Shown: positions 28,469 to 37,274, numbered from the stretch's first letter. The stretch is DNA of 64,000 bases from Psychrobacter okhotskensis (GCF_013248965.1 NZ_JABRVQ010000003.1:1-64000); one strand, 5' to 3'. Notes: generated from the letters alone by a model not told the origin. Numbers and translations: made by a program.

Positions 28469-28500
28469 AAGCTCAGCAATTGCCATTGCTGAGCTTTTTT
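28469..28500 (+). terminator. Plus-strand terminator, no upstream gene
   Basis: AAGCTCAGCAA and TTGCTGAGCTT pair around a short loop and are followed by T6 on the plus strand, the classic terminator form. The nearest plus-strand gene ends more than 400 bp upstream, so it may end a small RNA. It lies immediately after the stop of the minus-strand 165-aa gene and may also act as its 3' hairpin. Confidence 0.65.
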
Positions 28501-28996
28501 AATCCTCCATATTTTGTTCCTCCTCTTCGCTCACTGGTTGTAAAGAATAAACGCCTTTCTTATTAGGAAGAGAATATATTAAATTTTTACTAATCATTCT
28601 ATATAGCTTTGCACCAAGCTTTTGACGCTCAAGTATCTCACCAGTTTTATGGTAAACTCGAATCATTATTTTATCGATACTTGCAATACCACCCAGATCT
28701 TCAACAACTTCCATTAATAGGAAATCCTGTTTATCTGATTCGGAGATATTAAGTTCTGCAATTAGCTCAGGAGGTAAACCAATAAGGTCATTAGGAGTGA
28801 TATAGATAGAGTTTGAGGAGGGTTTTTCTCTACAGTTATTTTCGATAAACTGCTTTAAAGATAGAAAGTCCTTGGACCTATTACGGTAGGCATCAGCTCT
28901 TACTTGATCACCTTGCTGTTCAAAATGACCACTACGTGCAACTTGATAAGTTGCTTGTTCGTTGACAAAATCTAGTACTTTGGGTAAACTATCCAT
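28499..28996 (-). CDS. Hypothetical protein (165 aa)
   Basis: I do not recognise this protein. The first half is polar and probably helical. The second half (LGGIASIDKIMIRVYHKTGEILERQKLGAKLYRMISKNLIYSLPNKKGVYSL) looks like a winged-helix fold, with a final strand-turn KKGVYSL, similar to small DNA-binding or accessory domains. The C-terminus is acidic (EEEEQNMED). Base composition is more AT-rich than its neighbours, consistent with horizontal acquisition. It stands alone, flanked by terminator-like hairpins at 28469 and 29074. Confidence 0.75.
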   Translation of the reverse strand: MDSLPKVLDFVNEQATYQVARSGHFEQQGDQVRADAYRNRSKDFLSLKQFIENNCREKPSSNSIYITPNDLIGLPPELIAELNISESDKQDFLLMEVVEDLGGIASIDKIMIRVYHKTGEILERQKLGAKLYRMISKNLIYSLPNKKGVYSLQPVSEEEEQNMED

Positions 28997-29758
28997 TACT
29001 ACCTCATGTAGTATGCGTAAAAAAATGGTACAGCCTGAGCTGTTTAATAATCCATTACTCTATTTGAAAAACTGCTCCTGAACGCTCTCTTTAGTCGGAT
29101 AGCTCGCTCAGGGGCTTTTTCTTGTCTCTATAACTTAGATTCTATTGCATACTTTAATGCAAGTCAAGGTGGTTAATTGAGATTTTGAAGTATAAAGCAA
29201 TGAGTAACGCGATTTTTAAACAAGGCCAAGAGCTGAAAACTAAGTAAAAAAACTAATTTACTATATTTTTCAATACGTTACGTAGAAAAAATCAATTTTG
29301 TCATATATATTTGATATTCAGTTAACTATATTTTAACGAATATAACTTGCTCAAAAATTTAAAATTAACATATCGACGTCTTAGAAATGCTGTTTATCAT
29401 TCTTTAACAGCTGTCTTCCCCATTTAAATCTCGCAATAATACAATAGTCGCCTTATGGTGCGGTTTAGCCCTGACTGGAGCAGTTATCCTGTCATGACTG
29501 CTAGATTGCAAAGGCTTGGTAGGTCAGGATGTCGCGGTAGCAGCAACCTGACCTGTCTATAGCCGTGCCCTAGCAGATATGGCAGATAATAGCGGACGGC
29601 AGGATCAGCTCCTATCACAATTTTTGCAATAACGACGTCCCACAATACAACAGATAGCTGCAAACCTACCCTTTTCTCGTTACAATACCCATCATACGAT
29701 GCGCACTGTCTAATTGGACAACGCACCCCCTTTTACCTATCTATTATTTGAGACTCCC
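28997..29758. other. Long intergenic region with hairpins
   Basis: About 760 bp without a gene I can defend. The left part (to about 29470) is AT-rich and holds the terminator at 29074-29120. The right part (about 29470-29640) is clearly more GC-rich and contains nested inverted repeats: AGGTCAGG/CCTGACCT at 29521-29554, and AGCAGT/ACTGCT at about 29490-29512. An 80-codon minus frame spans it without a ribosome binding site. This could be a structured RNA or a decayed element. Confidence 0.4.
29074..29120. terminator. Bidirectional hairpin terminator
   Basis: GCTCCTGAACG and CGCTCAGGGGC pair (with G-U) around a ~20-nt loop and are flanked by T5 on both strands. No annotated gene on either strand clearly reads into it, except possible transcripts from the structured region 29470-29720 on the minus strand. 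Confidence 0.6.
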
Positions 29759-30367
29759 ATGAGCCATAGACCACCTGCTGACCTCCTCAAAAACGCCCAA
29801 CACTGGCGCGAAGATATTAACTTTCGCCAAGATGTGCTGGGCAAGCCGTTTGATTTTGCGACGACGTGGGGTATTTTTTCACCGCAAAAGCTCGATGATG
29901 GTAGCTTGATGCTGCTTGATTATGTGGACTTTGAAGCGGATGATGATTCGATCGATTTGGGCTGTGGCTATGGCGTGCTTGGCATGACGGCGGCGCGTGA
30001 ATGTCCGAATGGTCTGCATACGTTGATTGATAAAGACTTTATGGCAGTAGAATATGCCCGCCTTAATTGTGAGAAGAATGGTCTAGAAAATGTCGATGTG
30101 CATTTATCGAACGGCTTTAACCATGTGGCAAAGGACAAAGACTTTAGCTTGGTGATGTCGAACTTACCAGCGAAGGTAGGTAAAGAGCAGCATTATCTAT
30201 ATTTCCTCGATGCCTATGCACGCATGCGTCAAGGTGGGCGTTTCTATGTGGTGACAATCAATGGTTTGCGCCAATTCGTGAAGCGTTCGTTTACCGAAGT
30301 ATTTGGCAATAGCGACAAGGTCAAGCAAGGTAAGACCTATACGATTACCATGGCGACCAAAGACTAA
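29759..30367 (+). CDS. RsmC-like class I SAM-dependent methyltransferase
   Basis: This 202-residue methyltransferase resembles the catalytic half of RsmC/RlmG-type rRNA guanine-N2 methyltransferases. It has SAM motif DDSIDLGCGYGVLGM, then LIDKDFMAVEYARLNCEKNG and motif IV MSNLPAKVGKE (in place of NPPF). It is a single-domain form, as in many firmicute and Moraxellaceae homologues. I chose ATG at 29759 because it gives the family-like N-terminus; a TTG 15 codons upstream has no better ribosome binding site. The rRNA position modified is unknown. Confidence 0.85.
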   Translation: MSHRPPADLLKNAQHWREDINFRQDVLGKPFDFATTWGIFSPQKLDDGSLMLLDYVDFEADDDSIDLGCGYGVLGMTAARECPNGLHTLIDKDFMAVEYARLNCEKNGLENVDVHLSNGFNHVAKDKDFSLVMSNLPAKVGKEQHYLYFLDAYARMRQGGRFYVVTINGLRQFVKRSFTEVFGNSDKVKQGKTYTITMATKD

Positions 30368-30386
30368 ATGCTAGAGTAAAACAAAC

Positions 30387-30428
30387 AAAAAATCCCGCTA
30401 ATACGATGATGTGTTAGCGGGATTTTTT
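30387..30428. terminator. Bidirectional terminator between convergent genes
   Basis: A 15-bp inverted repeat (AAAAAATCCCGCTAA ... TTAGCGGGATTTTTT) with a 12-nt loop lies between the convergent methyltransferase (plus) and lptG (minus). T tracts on both strands show it serves both. Confidence 0.92.
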
Positions 30429-30488
30429 ATGGCTAAATTCTTAGAACTATATTTTTAGAGCTATATTTTTAAATTTACATTTTTAGGA

Positions 30489-31721
30489 TTACATCTGCCG
30501 CTTAAGCAAATACCCACCTAATGCCGCACTGGCGATAATTGGTAATATCACCATCACTAATGGCGAAAACCCAGTGGCTAGTGAGATGAAGCCAACCAAA
30601 TCCTGAAGATAACTAAACAGCAAGCCAAATAATAATGCCACGACGATACGCAAGCCCAAGCTATGGGTGCGCAATGAGCCAAAGACGAATGAACAAGCGA
30701 CAATCACCAGCGACAATATCGACAGCGGTGACAGCAGCTTTTGCCAAAATGCCAGCTCATGATTCAAAGAACGTTGGCCTTGTTGGCGCATAAACTGGCG
30801 GTGATCGTAAAGCTGAGTCAGCGATAAATCTTCGGCATCACGGGTCAATAAATAGACCGATTCGGGAGCGAAAGGCAGGCTTAAGGTATCCGACGGCGAG
30901 GTGGCTTGGCTACTCTCAAAGCCTTGATTGATACTGAGCTTGGTCATGTTGTTGAGCTGCCACTCATAGCGATATTGCTCGCTGGGCTTGTCGCTGGCGG
31001 TATTCGTACTTATCGGCTCTCGGCCCGTATATTGTCCGCCCTCAGCATGGACAGCCGTTTGTAAGTTGCCATTATTGTCCAAATGCCAACGCTTAACGGT
31101 GCCAATATTCCCTTCTACATCAGCATAATCAATATACAGAATATCACTGCCATCTGGCTTTGTATTACCAGTCCCCGAACTCTCAAAGCGTGGCTGCACC
31201 GTCCAATAACCACGTACCGAGGTAATCAATGAGCTGTTGTCTTCATCGTTAATTTCTTGCGCCAATTGGTTGGAATGCGGCAAGACAAACTGGTTGATGA
31301 GCAATGCGAGTAACACAAAAATCAGAGCAGGCTGCAATACCCAGCCAACGATACGATAGACGCTGACCCCAGCGGCACGCATGACGACCAGCTCACTTTT
31401 ATTCGCTAGCAACCCTAGTCCAACGACCGCACCGAGTAGAGCGCCAGTCGGTATAAACTCTTCTAAAAAGTAAGGCGAGCGATAAAAGATATACTTAATC
31501 GCCTCGCCCATTGTATAGCTCTCGTCTAGAGAATCTAGCTCTGACAAATAAGAAAAGATAATTTGTAGCGCCCACAAACCGATGACTGCGCCGATAATGG
31601 CCAACAACGCATTCAACTTTACGTAACGGCTAAGCACGGTTAAGGTATCAGGCTTTTTGGCGAGTTGAGCTGTAAAGTTTGGTGAGCGAGATGCCTGAGA
31701 TTTAGAAAATAAAGAGCGCAT
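30489..31721 (-). CDS. lptG: LPS export ABC transporter permease LptG
   Basis: LptG with LptF forms the inner-membrane permease of the LptB2FG complex that extracts lipopolysaccharide and pushes it over the periplasmic bridge. The 410 residues have six transmembrane helices in the YjgQ pattern (three N-terminal, about 35-150; three C-terminal, about 310-405) around a periplasmic beta-jellyroll. The GVSVYRIVGWVLQPAL segment after helix 3 is typical. It overlaps lptF by 1 nt (TAATG), implying translational coupling. It is slightly longer than the usual ~360 residues. Confidence 0.94.
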   Translation of the reverse strand: MRSLFSKSQASRSPNFTAQLAKKPDTLTVLSRYVKLNALLAIIGAVIGLWALQIIFSYLSELDSLDESYTMGEAIKYIFYRSPYFLEEFIPTGALLGAVVGLGLLANKSELVVMRAAGVSVYRIVGWVLQPALIFVLLALLINQFVLPHSNQLAQEINDEDNSSLITSVRGYWTVQPRFESSGTGNTKPDGSDILYIDYADVEGNIGTVKRWHLDNNGNLQTAVHAEGGQYTGREPISTNTASDKPSEQYRYEWQLNNMTKLSINQGFESSQATSPSDTLSLPFAPESVYLLTRDAEDLSLTQLYDHRQFMRQQGQRSLNHELAFWQKLLSPLSILSLVIVACSFVFGSLRTHSLGLRIVVALLFGLLFSYLQDLVGFISLATGFSPLVMVILPIIASAALGGYLLKRQM

Positions 31722-33019
31722 TAAGACTGCCCTCCTTGTGAGCCATTGCTTTGAGTGTCAATCAGCGCGACCGGCGCATGGTTTTTTAGCCGAAAGCGCA
31801 GACGATGCTGCACCCGACTGCCCCAGTTCATATAGAGCGCCAGTGCCATAAATCCTAGGATGAGCCAAGTATAAGCCCAGACGCTAACCGTGCCTTTGCT
31901 CACTGCACTCTTTAGCGAGATAATACCTAAAGCACAGCTGACGAATAACAAGATGGCAGGAAACAAACGCAGCCAACGTCCTTGACGCGGACGTACTTGC
32001 GCCAGTGGGACGGCGAGCATTGGAGCGATAATCATCAGCCACGGCAGAGCAAAACGGTAGCCAAGCTCACTTTGTGCTGCACGCAGCGCACTCTCACCAC
32101 CGAGTTGAGCACTGCCGCTTGCCGCTTGCCATAAGGGGCCAATTGCTTGGGTTTCGATATTGTCTTCGGTGATGACTTCTTGTGCCGATTCCGTCAAGGT
32201 AATGCGGTAGCGATCAAAGCCGACTTGGTTATACTTGAGACTGCCCGCGCCGACTTCGTAACGCCGACCTTGGAATAAATCCAATTGGGTCACACCCTTG
32301 TCGCCCGTCTGCACTTGTTCGGCTCTTTTGGCCAAAGTAATGGTGTCTTTAGTGATATTTTTATTGCTTTTGCTTATCAGCGCTTGCGGCACATCTGGAA
32401 TGTCTAGTTGTTCTGCGGTGGCAGGATCAATCTTATTATCAACATCCATCGCGGCGGCTTTTTTGCTGCTGCCTTTTGCTTCTGGCTCAGACTGAATGAG
32501 TATCACATCTTGCAGCTGTTTTTTATCGTCGCTAAGACTGCCGACATACAGATGATAATTGCCACTACTGATAAACTCATTGGGGCGAATCAAATCAAAG
32601 GCGCTGGTAAAGGCCTGCTGCTGCCACACCGCCTCAGATGAGCGCACACCCCACGGCTTACCGACCACTGACAATGCTGCCTCACCAACGAATAAGGCCA
32701 ATATTAATGGCGTCATCAGCCGAGCCAGCTTACCACGCGAGACACCACTGGCATTGATAACTGCCATTTCTTGATCGACATATAAACGCCCAAACACTAG
32801 CATTAAGGCGATAAAAAATGCCAACGGTAAGATCAGCTCTAAAAAGTACGGTAAGTTATAACCAATAATGGTAAATAATAAGCTGACGTCCAGATTACCT
32901 TCAGCCGCAATACCAAAGTAACGTATCAGGCGACCGCCAAGCATCATCACCACCAAAAACCCCAATACCAAAGCGGTGGTTGAGGCAACTTGTTGGGTCA
33001 TGTAGCGGCGTAATATCAC
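31721..33019 (-). CDS. lptF: LPS export ABC transporter permease LptF
   Basis: LptF is the partner permease of LptG in LPS transport. Six transmembrane helices are visible, with RRYMTQQVASTTALVLG at the start and ASGVSRGKLARLMTPLILAL after the third helix. At 432 residues it exceeds the usual ~365. A Lys/Ala/Asp-rich insertion of about 55 residues (around 170-230) interrupts the periplasmic domain. The start codon appears to be GTG at 33019. Divergent orientation toward pepA is conserved in gammaproteobacteria, although another gene now lies between them. Confidence 0.93.
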   Translation of the reverse strand: MILRRYMTQQVASTTALVLGFLVVMMLGGRLIRYFGIAAEGNLDVSLLFTIIGYNLPYFLELILPLAFFIALMLVFGRLYVDQEMAVINASGVSRGKLARLMTPLILALFVGEAALSVVGKPWGVRSSEAVWQQQAFTSAFDLIRPNEFISSGNYHLYVGSLSDDKKQLQDVILIQSEPEAKGSSKKAAAMDVDNKIDPATAEQLDIPDVPQALISKSNKNITKDTITLAKRAEQVQTGDKGVTQLDLFQGRRYEVGAGSLKYNQVGFDRYRITLTESAQEVITEDNIETQAIGPLWQAASGSAQLGGESALRAAQSELGYRFALPWLMIIAPMLAVPLAQVRPRQGRWLRLFPAILLFVSCALGIISLKSAVSKGTVSVWAYTWLILGFMALALYMNWGSRVQHRLRFRLKNHAPVALIDTQSNGSQGGQS

Positions 33020-33545
33020 AATAGGTACTCTTTAATAATGAATATGCGGACGATGTATCGCGTGCTGGGTAACAGAGGCAAGCGTAATAGGAGGCGCTAC
33101 CAACGTAAGGCGACCCCAATATATAAGCAAACCAACACTTAAATAAATATAAACGTAACGGTACCACTTATAAGTCAGAACCTATCAATATAAGCGATAA
33201 AGATAACCGCTAATGCTAGCATATTTTGATAAAAAATGGCTGTGAAATGTGTGCTAAAAAATCACCCAACCCTTACTGGCGACACGTGGTTCATCACTAA
33301 TAGATATTGATAAACATTGGTAGACGTTGCCAATAGCCAATGAGCCGTATCCAGCAGTCAATAAACACAAAAGACCAAGACTTCTCTGGACGCGGGCTTA
33401 CGTCAGTTTAATTAAACGGTATTTTTATTTTTGGAAAGGTTTGTTTGTCATTCGTATCAAGTCGCCAATATGAGCAAGATTAATTGCTAGACTGATTGAT
33501 TGTCAAAACTCACACATGTATCACACCCATTGGAGCATAAATATA
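33020..33545. other. Divergent promoter region lptF / hydrolase
   Basis: About 525 bp without a gene. It should contain the lptFG promoter on the minus strand and the hydrolase promoter on the plus strand. I see no strong consensus element, terminator or repeat. A minus-strand frame of 88 codons near 32901-33167 only extends out of lptF in another frame and is not called. Confidence 0.4.
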
Positions 33546-34151
33546 ATGTCTACTCCCTCTACCCTACTTGAGCTGGCTGGCGGTCAATTTGATACCCTTG
33601 ATTGGTCAAATTGCGCAGTCGTCTTTATTGATTATCAGAACGAATATGTTGATGGCGCTATGCCGTTAGGTCAGGCGGGCAGCAAGGCGCTTGCAAATGC
33701 GCAGCGCTTGCTTGATAAAGCTCGTAAGCAAGACATCCCTATCTTTCATATCGCTCACCATGGCGAAGACAATGGCAAGGTCTTTGACCCGTTATCCACC
33801 AACGTCGAGATCGTTGACGGTCTAAAACCGCTAGACGGTGAAAAAATTATTACCAAAAAGCATCCTAATGCCTTTTATGATACTCAGCTACAGGCGCTTA
33901 TCTCTGCTAGCGGTAAGCAGCAGGTGATTTTTGCGGGCTTTATGAGCCATATGTGTGTCAGCTCTAGCGTCAGAGCGGCATTTGATCTAGGCTTTGATAA
34001 TTTTGTTTGTCATGATGCTTGTGCCACGCGCGCGCTGCCTGATTATAAAAGAGAGACAATTAGCGCGGAAGTGATGCATGATACCGCTATGGCAGCGCTG
34101 CAAGATAGATTTGCAGCCTTGGTAACGACTGACGATTTGGTTAACCATTAA
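33546..34151 (+). CDS. Isochorismatase-family cysteine hydrolase
   Basis: This 201-residue alpha/beta hydrolase has the complete isochorismatase/nicotinamidase triad: Asp in VFIDYQNEY, Lys in ITKKHPNAF, and the nucleophile Cys in GFMSHMCVSSSVRAA with the preceding cis-peptide. The substrate cannot be told from sequence; such enzymes hydrolyse isochorismate, nicotinamide or other amides. I chose ATG at 33546 with GGAG upstream; another in-frame ATG 10 codons earlier has no ribosome binding site. It stands alone between lptF and pepA. Confidence 0.9.
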   Translation: MSTPSTLLELAGGQFDTLDWSNCAVVFIDYQNEYVDGAMPLGQAGSKALANAQRLLDKARKQDIPIFHIAHHGEDNGKVFDPLSTNVEIVDGLKPLDGEKIITKKHPNAFYDTQLQALISASGKQQVIFAGFMSHMCVSSSVRAAFDLGFDNFVCHDACATRALPDYKRETISAEVMHDTAMAALQDRFAALVTTDDLVNH

Positions 34152-34617
34152 TTCTATTAATGACTGACCAATAGATCAGATAAGTAGCAAACCGCTAAGT
34201 TACAGTATAGTGAGAACACTATTTACATTGCTTTTTTACCCTGTCTAATCGTCATACTAGCAATAGCATGACGATTGCCTACATCCGATTCAGTGTCAAT
34301 TATTGATGACGGCGTAGCCGAATATTCTATATGCCCTAGTAAGATAGTGCAGCAAAAAAATAAGAAAACATTACCTAACCCTTGCCAACTGCGCAGCAAT
34401 TAGCTGATATGCTACACTACAATAATAATCAATGGGCTAATCCGTTTCATCGCGGACAACAACAGCCTAACTGACGTTCGTTATTTTGATTGACCAGTTT
34501 TTTGCATAAGGTCAATATAAGATCAATGACGAAAAGTCATCATTGACAATTTTATTTTAAAAATAGTGATGTGCTATGAAAGTAGCAAAATGCCGATATT
34601 GTCTTCATCACTTATTT
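34152..34617. other. Intergenic region upstream of pepA repeat
   Basis: About 465 bp without a gene. An inverted repeat AATCGTCAT/ATGACGATT (about 34247-34275) lies 100 bp after the hydrolase and lacks a T tract, so it is a weak terminator candidate. TTGACA at about 34541 resembles a -35 hexamer but has no well-placed -10. Confidence 0.35.
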
Positions 34618-34727
34618 GTATAGTCGGTTCACTATAATTTAGATACAAGGAAGGCGAGTGAAAGTACTACAAATAGTAGACTGAGCGAGCCTAACGCCGT
34701 AGCTGATTTATAGAGGATTGACTATAC
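34618..34727 (+). repeat. Interspersed repeat B, copy 1 (upstream of pepA)
   Basis: A 110-bp element has perfect 8-bp terminal inverted repeats GTATAGTC and GACTATAC. The interior pattern is ACAAGG...CGAG...GTAC...GCGAG..TAACGCCGTA, which recurs with changes upstream of sstT (37160-37258) and mpl (49570-49672). It ends 33 bp before the pepA start codon. Confidence 0.7.
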
Positions 34728-34760
34728 TTCTAAATTTATAACTCTAATAAGGATAACTAT

Positions 34761-36410
34761 ATGAATATTAAATTATCTCAGCACCTACCAAAAACTCATA
34801 CTCAAAAAATTCTAAAAAAAGAAGCCAAAAGCAAAGACGAAGCCTGTTTGGTAGTCTTAGTGGATGATAAAAAGAACATCCTTGCTGAATCAGTGTTGGC
34901 AGACTATAGCGCTCGTATTGAGCAATTGATTGAAGTCTCTCACTTCAACGGTAAAGTTGGTGAAACGGTTGTCGACTATGCCTTAGCGGGTGATAAAAAA
35001 ACCACCAAGCAAAACCCTGTCCAGCTATTGTTGGTCGGTGTCGGTAACGTTGATAAACTCAACAATACCATCCTGCAAAAAATCACCAAAACCATCTATA
35101 GCAGCACACAAAAACGGGTAGCTTCTATTACTGTTGCCTTAGGTGACGCGCTGGAAGAAAACCAGTTTGGTCAATTCGCGCTTAACTTGTTGGCAGCGAC
35201 TTATCGTTTTGATAAATATAAATCTGAGCAAAGTACCCCAGAATTAACCGATATCTATTTAGTTGCTGATGAATCACTACAGCCAGCATTGGACTTTGCT
35301 CAGTCAGTTTTTGCCGGTCAAAGTTTGACTCGCGACGTGGCTAATGAGCCTGGTAACATTTGCTTCCCTGCCTATATGGCAGAGCAAGCAGAAGCGTTGG
35401 CAAAAACCTATCCTGACTTATTAAAAGTTACGGTATTGGGTGAAGAAGAAATGTCAGCGCTAGGCATGGGTTGCTTCTTAGCTGTGGCACAAGGCTCTGC
35501 TAAAGAAGGTAAGCTGGTCATCATGGAATACTATGGCAAGTCAAAATTCAGTGCCAACACTGGTAAATCTACCCTTAGCAGCGCAAAAGTAACGGGCGGT
35601 CTCAAAGCTTTGGCGGATAAACTACCAACCAAAGCGGCTAACAAAAAAGCCGCTAAAAACAACGATGACGTGCAAGCTGCCAATGATGACGCACCTATCG
35701 TATTGGTCGGTAAAGGCGTAACCTTTGACTCAGGTGGTATCTCAATCAAGCCCGGTGCGGCGATGGATGAGATGAAATTTGATATGGGTGGTTCAGCGTC
35801 GGTACTCGGTACGATTAAAGCGCTATGTGAAGCGCGTCTACCGATTAACGTTGTGGGTGCGCTCGCCTGTGCGGAAAACATGCCATCAGGTGATGCAACG
35901 CGCCCAGGTGATATCGTAAAAGCCATGAACGGCAAATCGGTTGAAATTTTAAATACCGATGCGGAAGGTCGATTAGTACTGGCAGATACTTTATGCTATG
36001 TGCAACGCTATCAGCCAAAAGCCATTATCGATGTGGCCACATTGACGGGTGCTTGTGTCGTTGCTTTAGGTCATGTACGCTCAGCTGTATTCAGTAATGA
36101 TGAAGATGTCTTGTTTGATTTAGAAAATGCCAGTAACCTATCTGGTGATCTCATTTGGCATATGCCGTTGGATGATGAATATCAGTCATTAATCGACTCG
36201 CCTATCGCTGATATGCAAAACATCGGTGGTAAAGGTGCAGGTGCAGTGACTGCTGCATGCTTCTTGTCGCGCTTCGTCGAAGAAGGTCAAGCATGGGCGC
36301 ATCTAGACATCGCTGGCACGGCATGGAACTCGGGTAAAGATAAAGCAGCCACTGGTCGCCCTGTACCGCTATTTATGCAATACTTAAAAAACAGCGCGAA
36401 TATGGTCTAA
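34761..36410 (+). CDS. pepA: Leucyl aminopeptidase
   Basis: This M17 dinuclear-metal aminopeptidase removes N-terminal residues. The E. coli protein also binds DNA in cer recombination. The catalytic domain shows VLVGKGVTFDSGGISIKPG, GGSASVLGTIKAL and the family signature NTDAEGRLVLADTL. At 549 residues it is about 45 longer than usual, owing to a Lys/Ala/Asn-rich insertion (about residues 258-312) before the metal-binding segment. AAGGA precedes the ATG. Order pepA-holC is conserved. Confidence 0.96.
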   Translation: MNIKLSQHLPKTHTQKILKKEAKSKDEACLVVLVDDKKNILAESVLADYSARIEQLIEVSHFNGKVGETVVDYALAGDKKTTKQNPVQLLLVGVGNVDKLNNTILQKITKTIYSSTQKRVASITVALGDALEENQFGQFALNLLAATYRFDKYKSEQSTPELTDIYLVADESLQPALDFAQSVFAGQSLTRDVANEPGNICFPAYMAEQAEALAKTYPDLLKVTVLGEEEMSALGMGCFLAVAQGSAKEGKLVIMEYYGKSKFSANTGKSTLSSAKVTGGLKALADKLPTKAANKKAAKNNDDVQAANDDAPIVLVGKGVTFDSGGISIKPGAAMDEMKFDMGGSASVLGTIKALCEARLPINVVGALACAENMPSGDATRPGDIVKAMNGKSVEILNTDAEGRLVLADTLCYVQRYQPKAIIDVATLTGACVVALGHVRSAVFSNDEDVLFDLENASNLSGDLIWHMPLDDEYQSLIDSPIADMQNIGGKGAGAVTAACFLSRFVEEGQAWAHLDIAGTAWNSGKDKAATGRPVPLFMQYLKNSANMV

Positions 36411-36430
36411 TCCGTTGACGAAAACCAACT

Positions 36431-36472
36431 TATGAAAACTACTTTATGAAAATCAGTTTATGAAAGTTAGCT
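36431..36472 (+). repeat. Three 14-bp tandem repeats around the holC start
   Basis: TATGAAAACTACTT, TATGAAAATCAGTT and TATGAAAGTTAGCT follow each other at 36431, 36445 and 36459. Each copy carries an ATG-AAA, and because 14 is not a multiple of three the three ATGs lie in different frames. Only the third (36460) opens the holC frame. Confidence 0.75.
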
Positions 36473-36957
36473 TTTATGTATTAAGCGACAGTAAAGCTCA
36501 AGATTTCTTGGGCTTTATTTGTCAGTTGACCCAAACGGCGCTCAATAAAAGCAATCAGTCGTTGCTAATTCTTATTGAAAAAGACGATGAATTATCATCC
36601 TCGCTTGATGAAGCACTATGGGCACAAGAGGCGACGAGTTTTATACCGCATCAACGCCTGTTCGCTAACGGTGCTGAAAATGCTGATACTGACAGCAATG
36701 ATACTGAGGTTGCTACCAATACCAACGAACAGTTAGCGCCTGTTCTGCTTGGCGGATATATGCCAGCAGATTTCAATGGTATCGTCATTAATACAACGGC
36801 ACAGCCTGTGAATACCTTTATGCAAGCGACCAGTAATGCTCAGCCTACCCGTATTCTTGAGCTGATTAAACCTGACGCGACGAGTGTGCAACAAGGTCGT
36901 GACAAGTATAAGCACTATCAACAATTAGGCTATGAGCTGACCCACTTTAAAGTCTAA
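36460..36957 (+). CDS. holC: DNA polymerase III chi subunit
   Basis: Chi links the clamp loader to single-strand binding protein. The 165 residues show the family ends: MKVSFYVLSDSKAQDFLGFICQLTQTALN at the N-terminus, and TRILELIKPDATSVQQGRDKYKHYQQLGYELTHFKV at the C-terminus. A 25-residue Asp/Asn/Thr-rich insertion lies near residues 66-92. It is 49 bp downstream of pepA, as in many gammaproteobacteria, but valS does not follow. No Shine-Dalgarno sequence precedes the start, and the ATG lies in tandem repeats. Confidence 0.9.
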   Translation: MKVSFYVLSDSKAQDFLGFICQLTQTALNKSNQSLLILIEKDDELSSSLDEALWAQEATSFIPHQRLFANGAENADTDSNDTEVATNTNEQLAPVLLGGYMPADFNGIVINTTAQPVNTFMQATSNAQPTRILELIKPDATSVQQGRDKYKHYQQLGYELTHFKV

Positions 36958-37159
36958 CCTCTAGTATCTCTTCTATTTTTTTACGATAAAAAACACTTTC
37001 ATCTTCCTTATACAACGCTATGCTCTTAGCTCTATACGCCCTCCTATATGCTTAGATGTGTATGGGTTAAAGGTAGGCGCTTATCCTAAAAAATGCTACC
37101 ATCCTTCGATTAGTTTTCCGTTTTCATTATAAATGTCTTATTTATCGTCGAAACTGTTT

Positions 37160-37258
37160 TAAGTGGCTACAAGGCAACCGAGCGCAAATCGTACACTTAG
37201 GTACAGGAAGCGAGGGTAACGCCGTAACCATTTACAAATGCTTCGACCATATCGACTA
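37160..37258 (+). repeat. Interspersed repeat B, copy 2 (upstream of sstT)
   Basis: The segment GTGGCTACAAGGCAACCGAG ... GAAGCGAGGGTAACGCCGTA then ACCATTTACAAATG matches the copy upstream of mpl closely and the copy upstream of pepA more loosely. It ends 16 bp before the sstT start, so it probably carries or modifies the sstT leader. The exact ends are uncertain. Confidence 0.6.
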
Positions 37259-37274
37259 ACTCGAGGTTGTATAG

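Noticed and set aside
29484-29726. 80-codon minus-strand frame in the structured island
   Set aside because: It starts with GTG without a ribosome binding site and resembles no protein; hairpins explain the region better.
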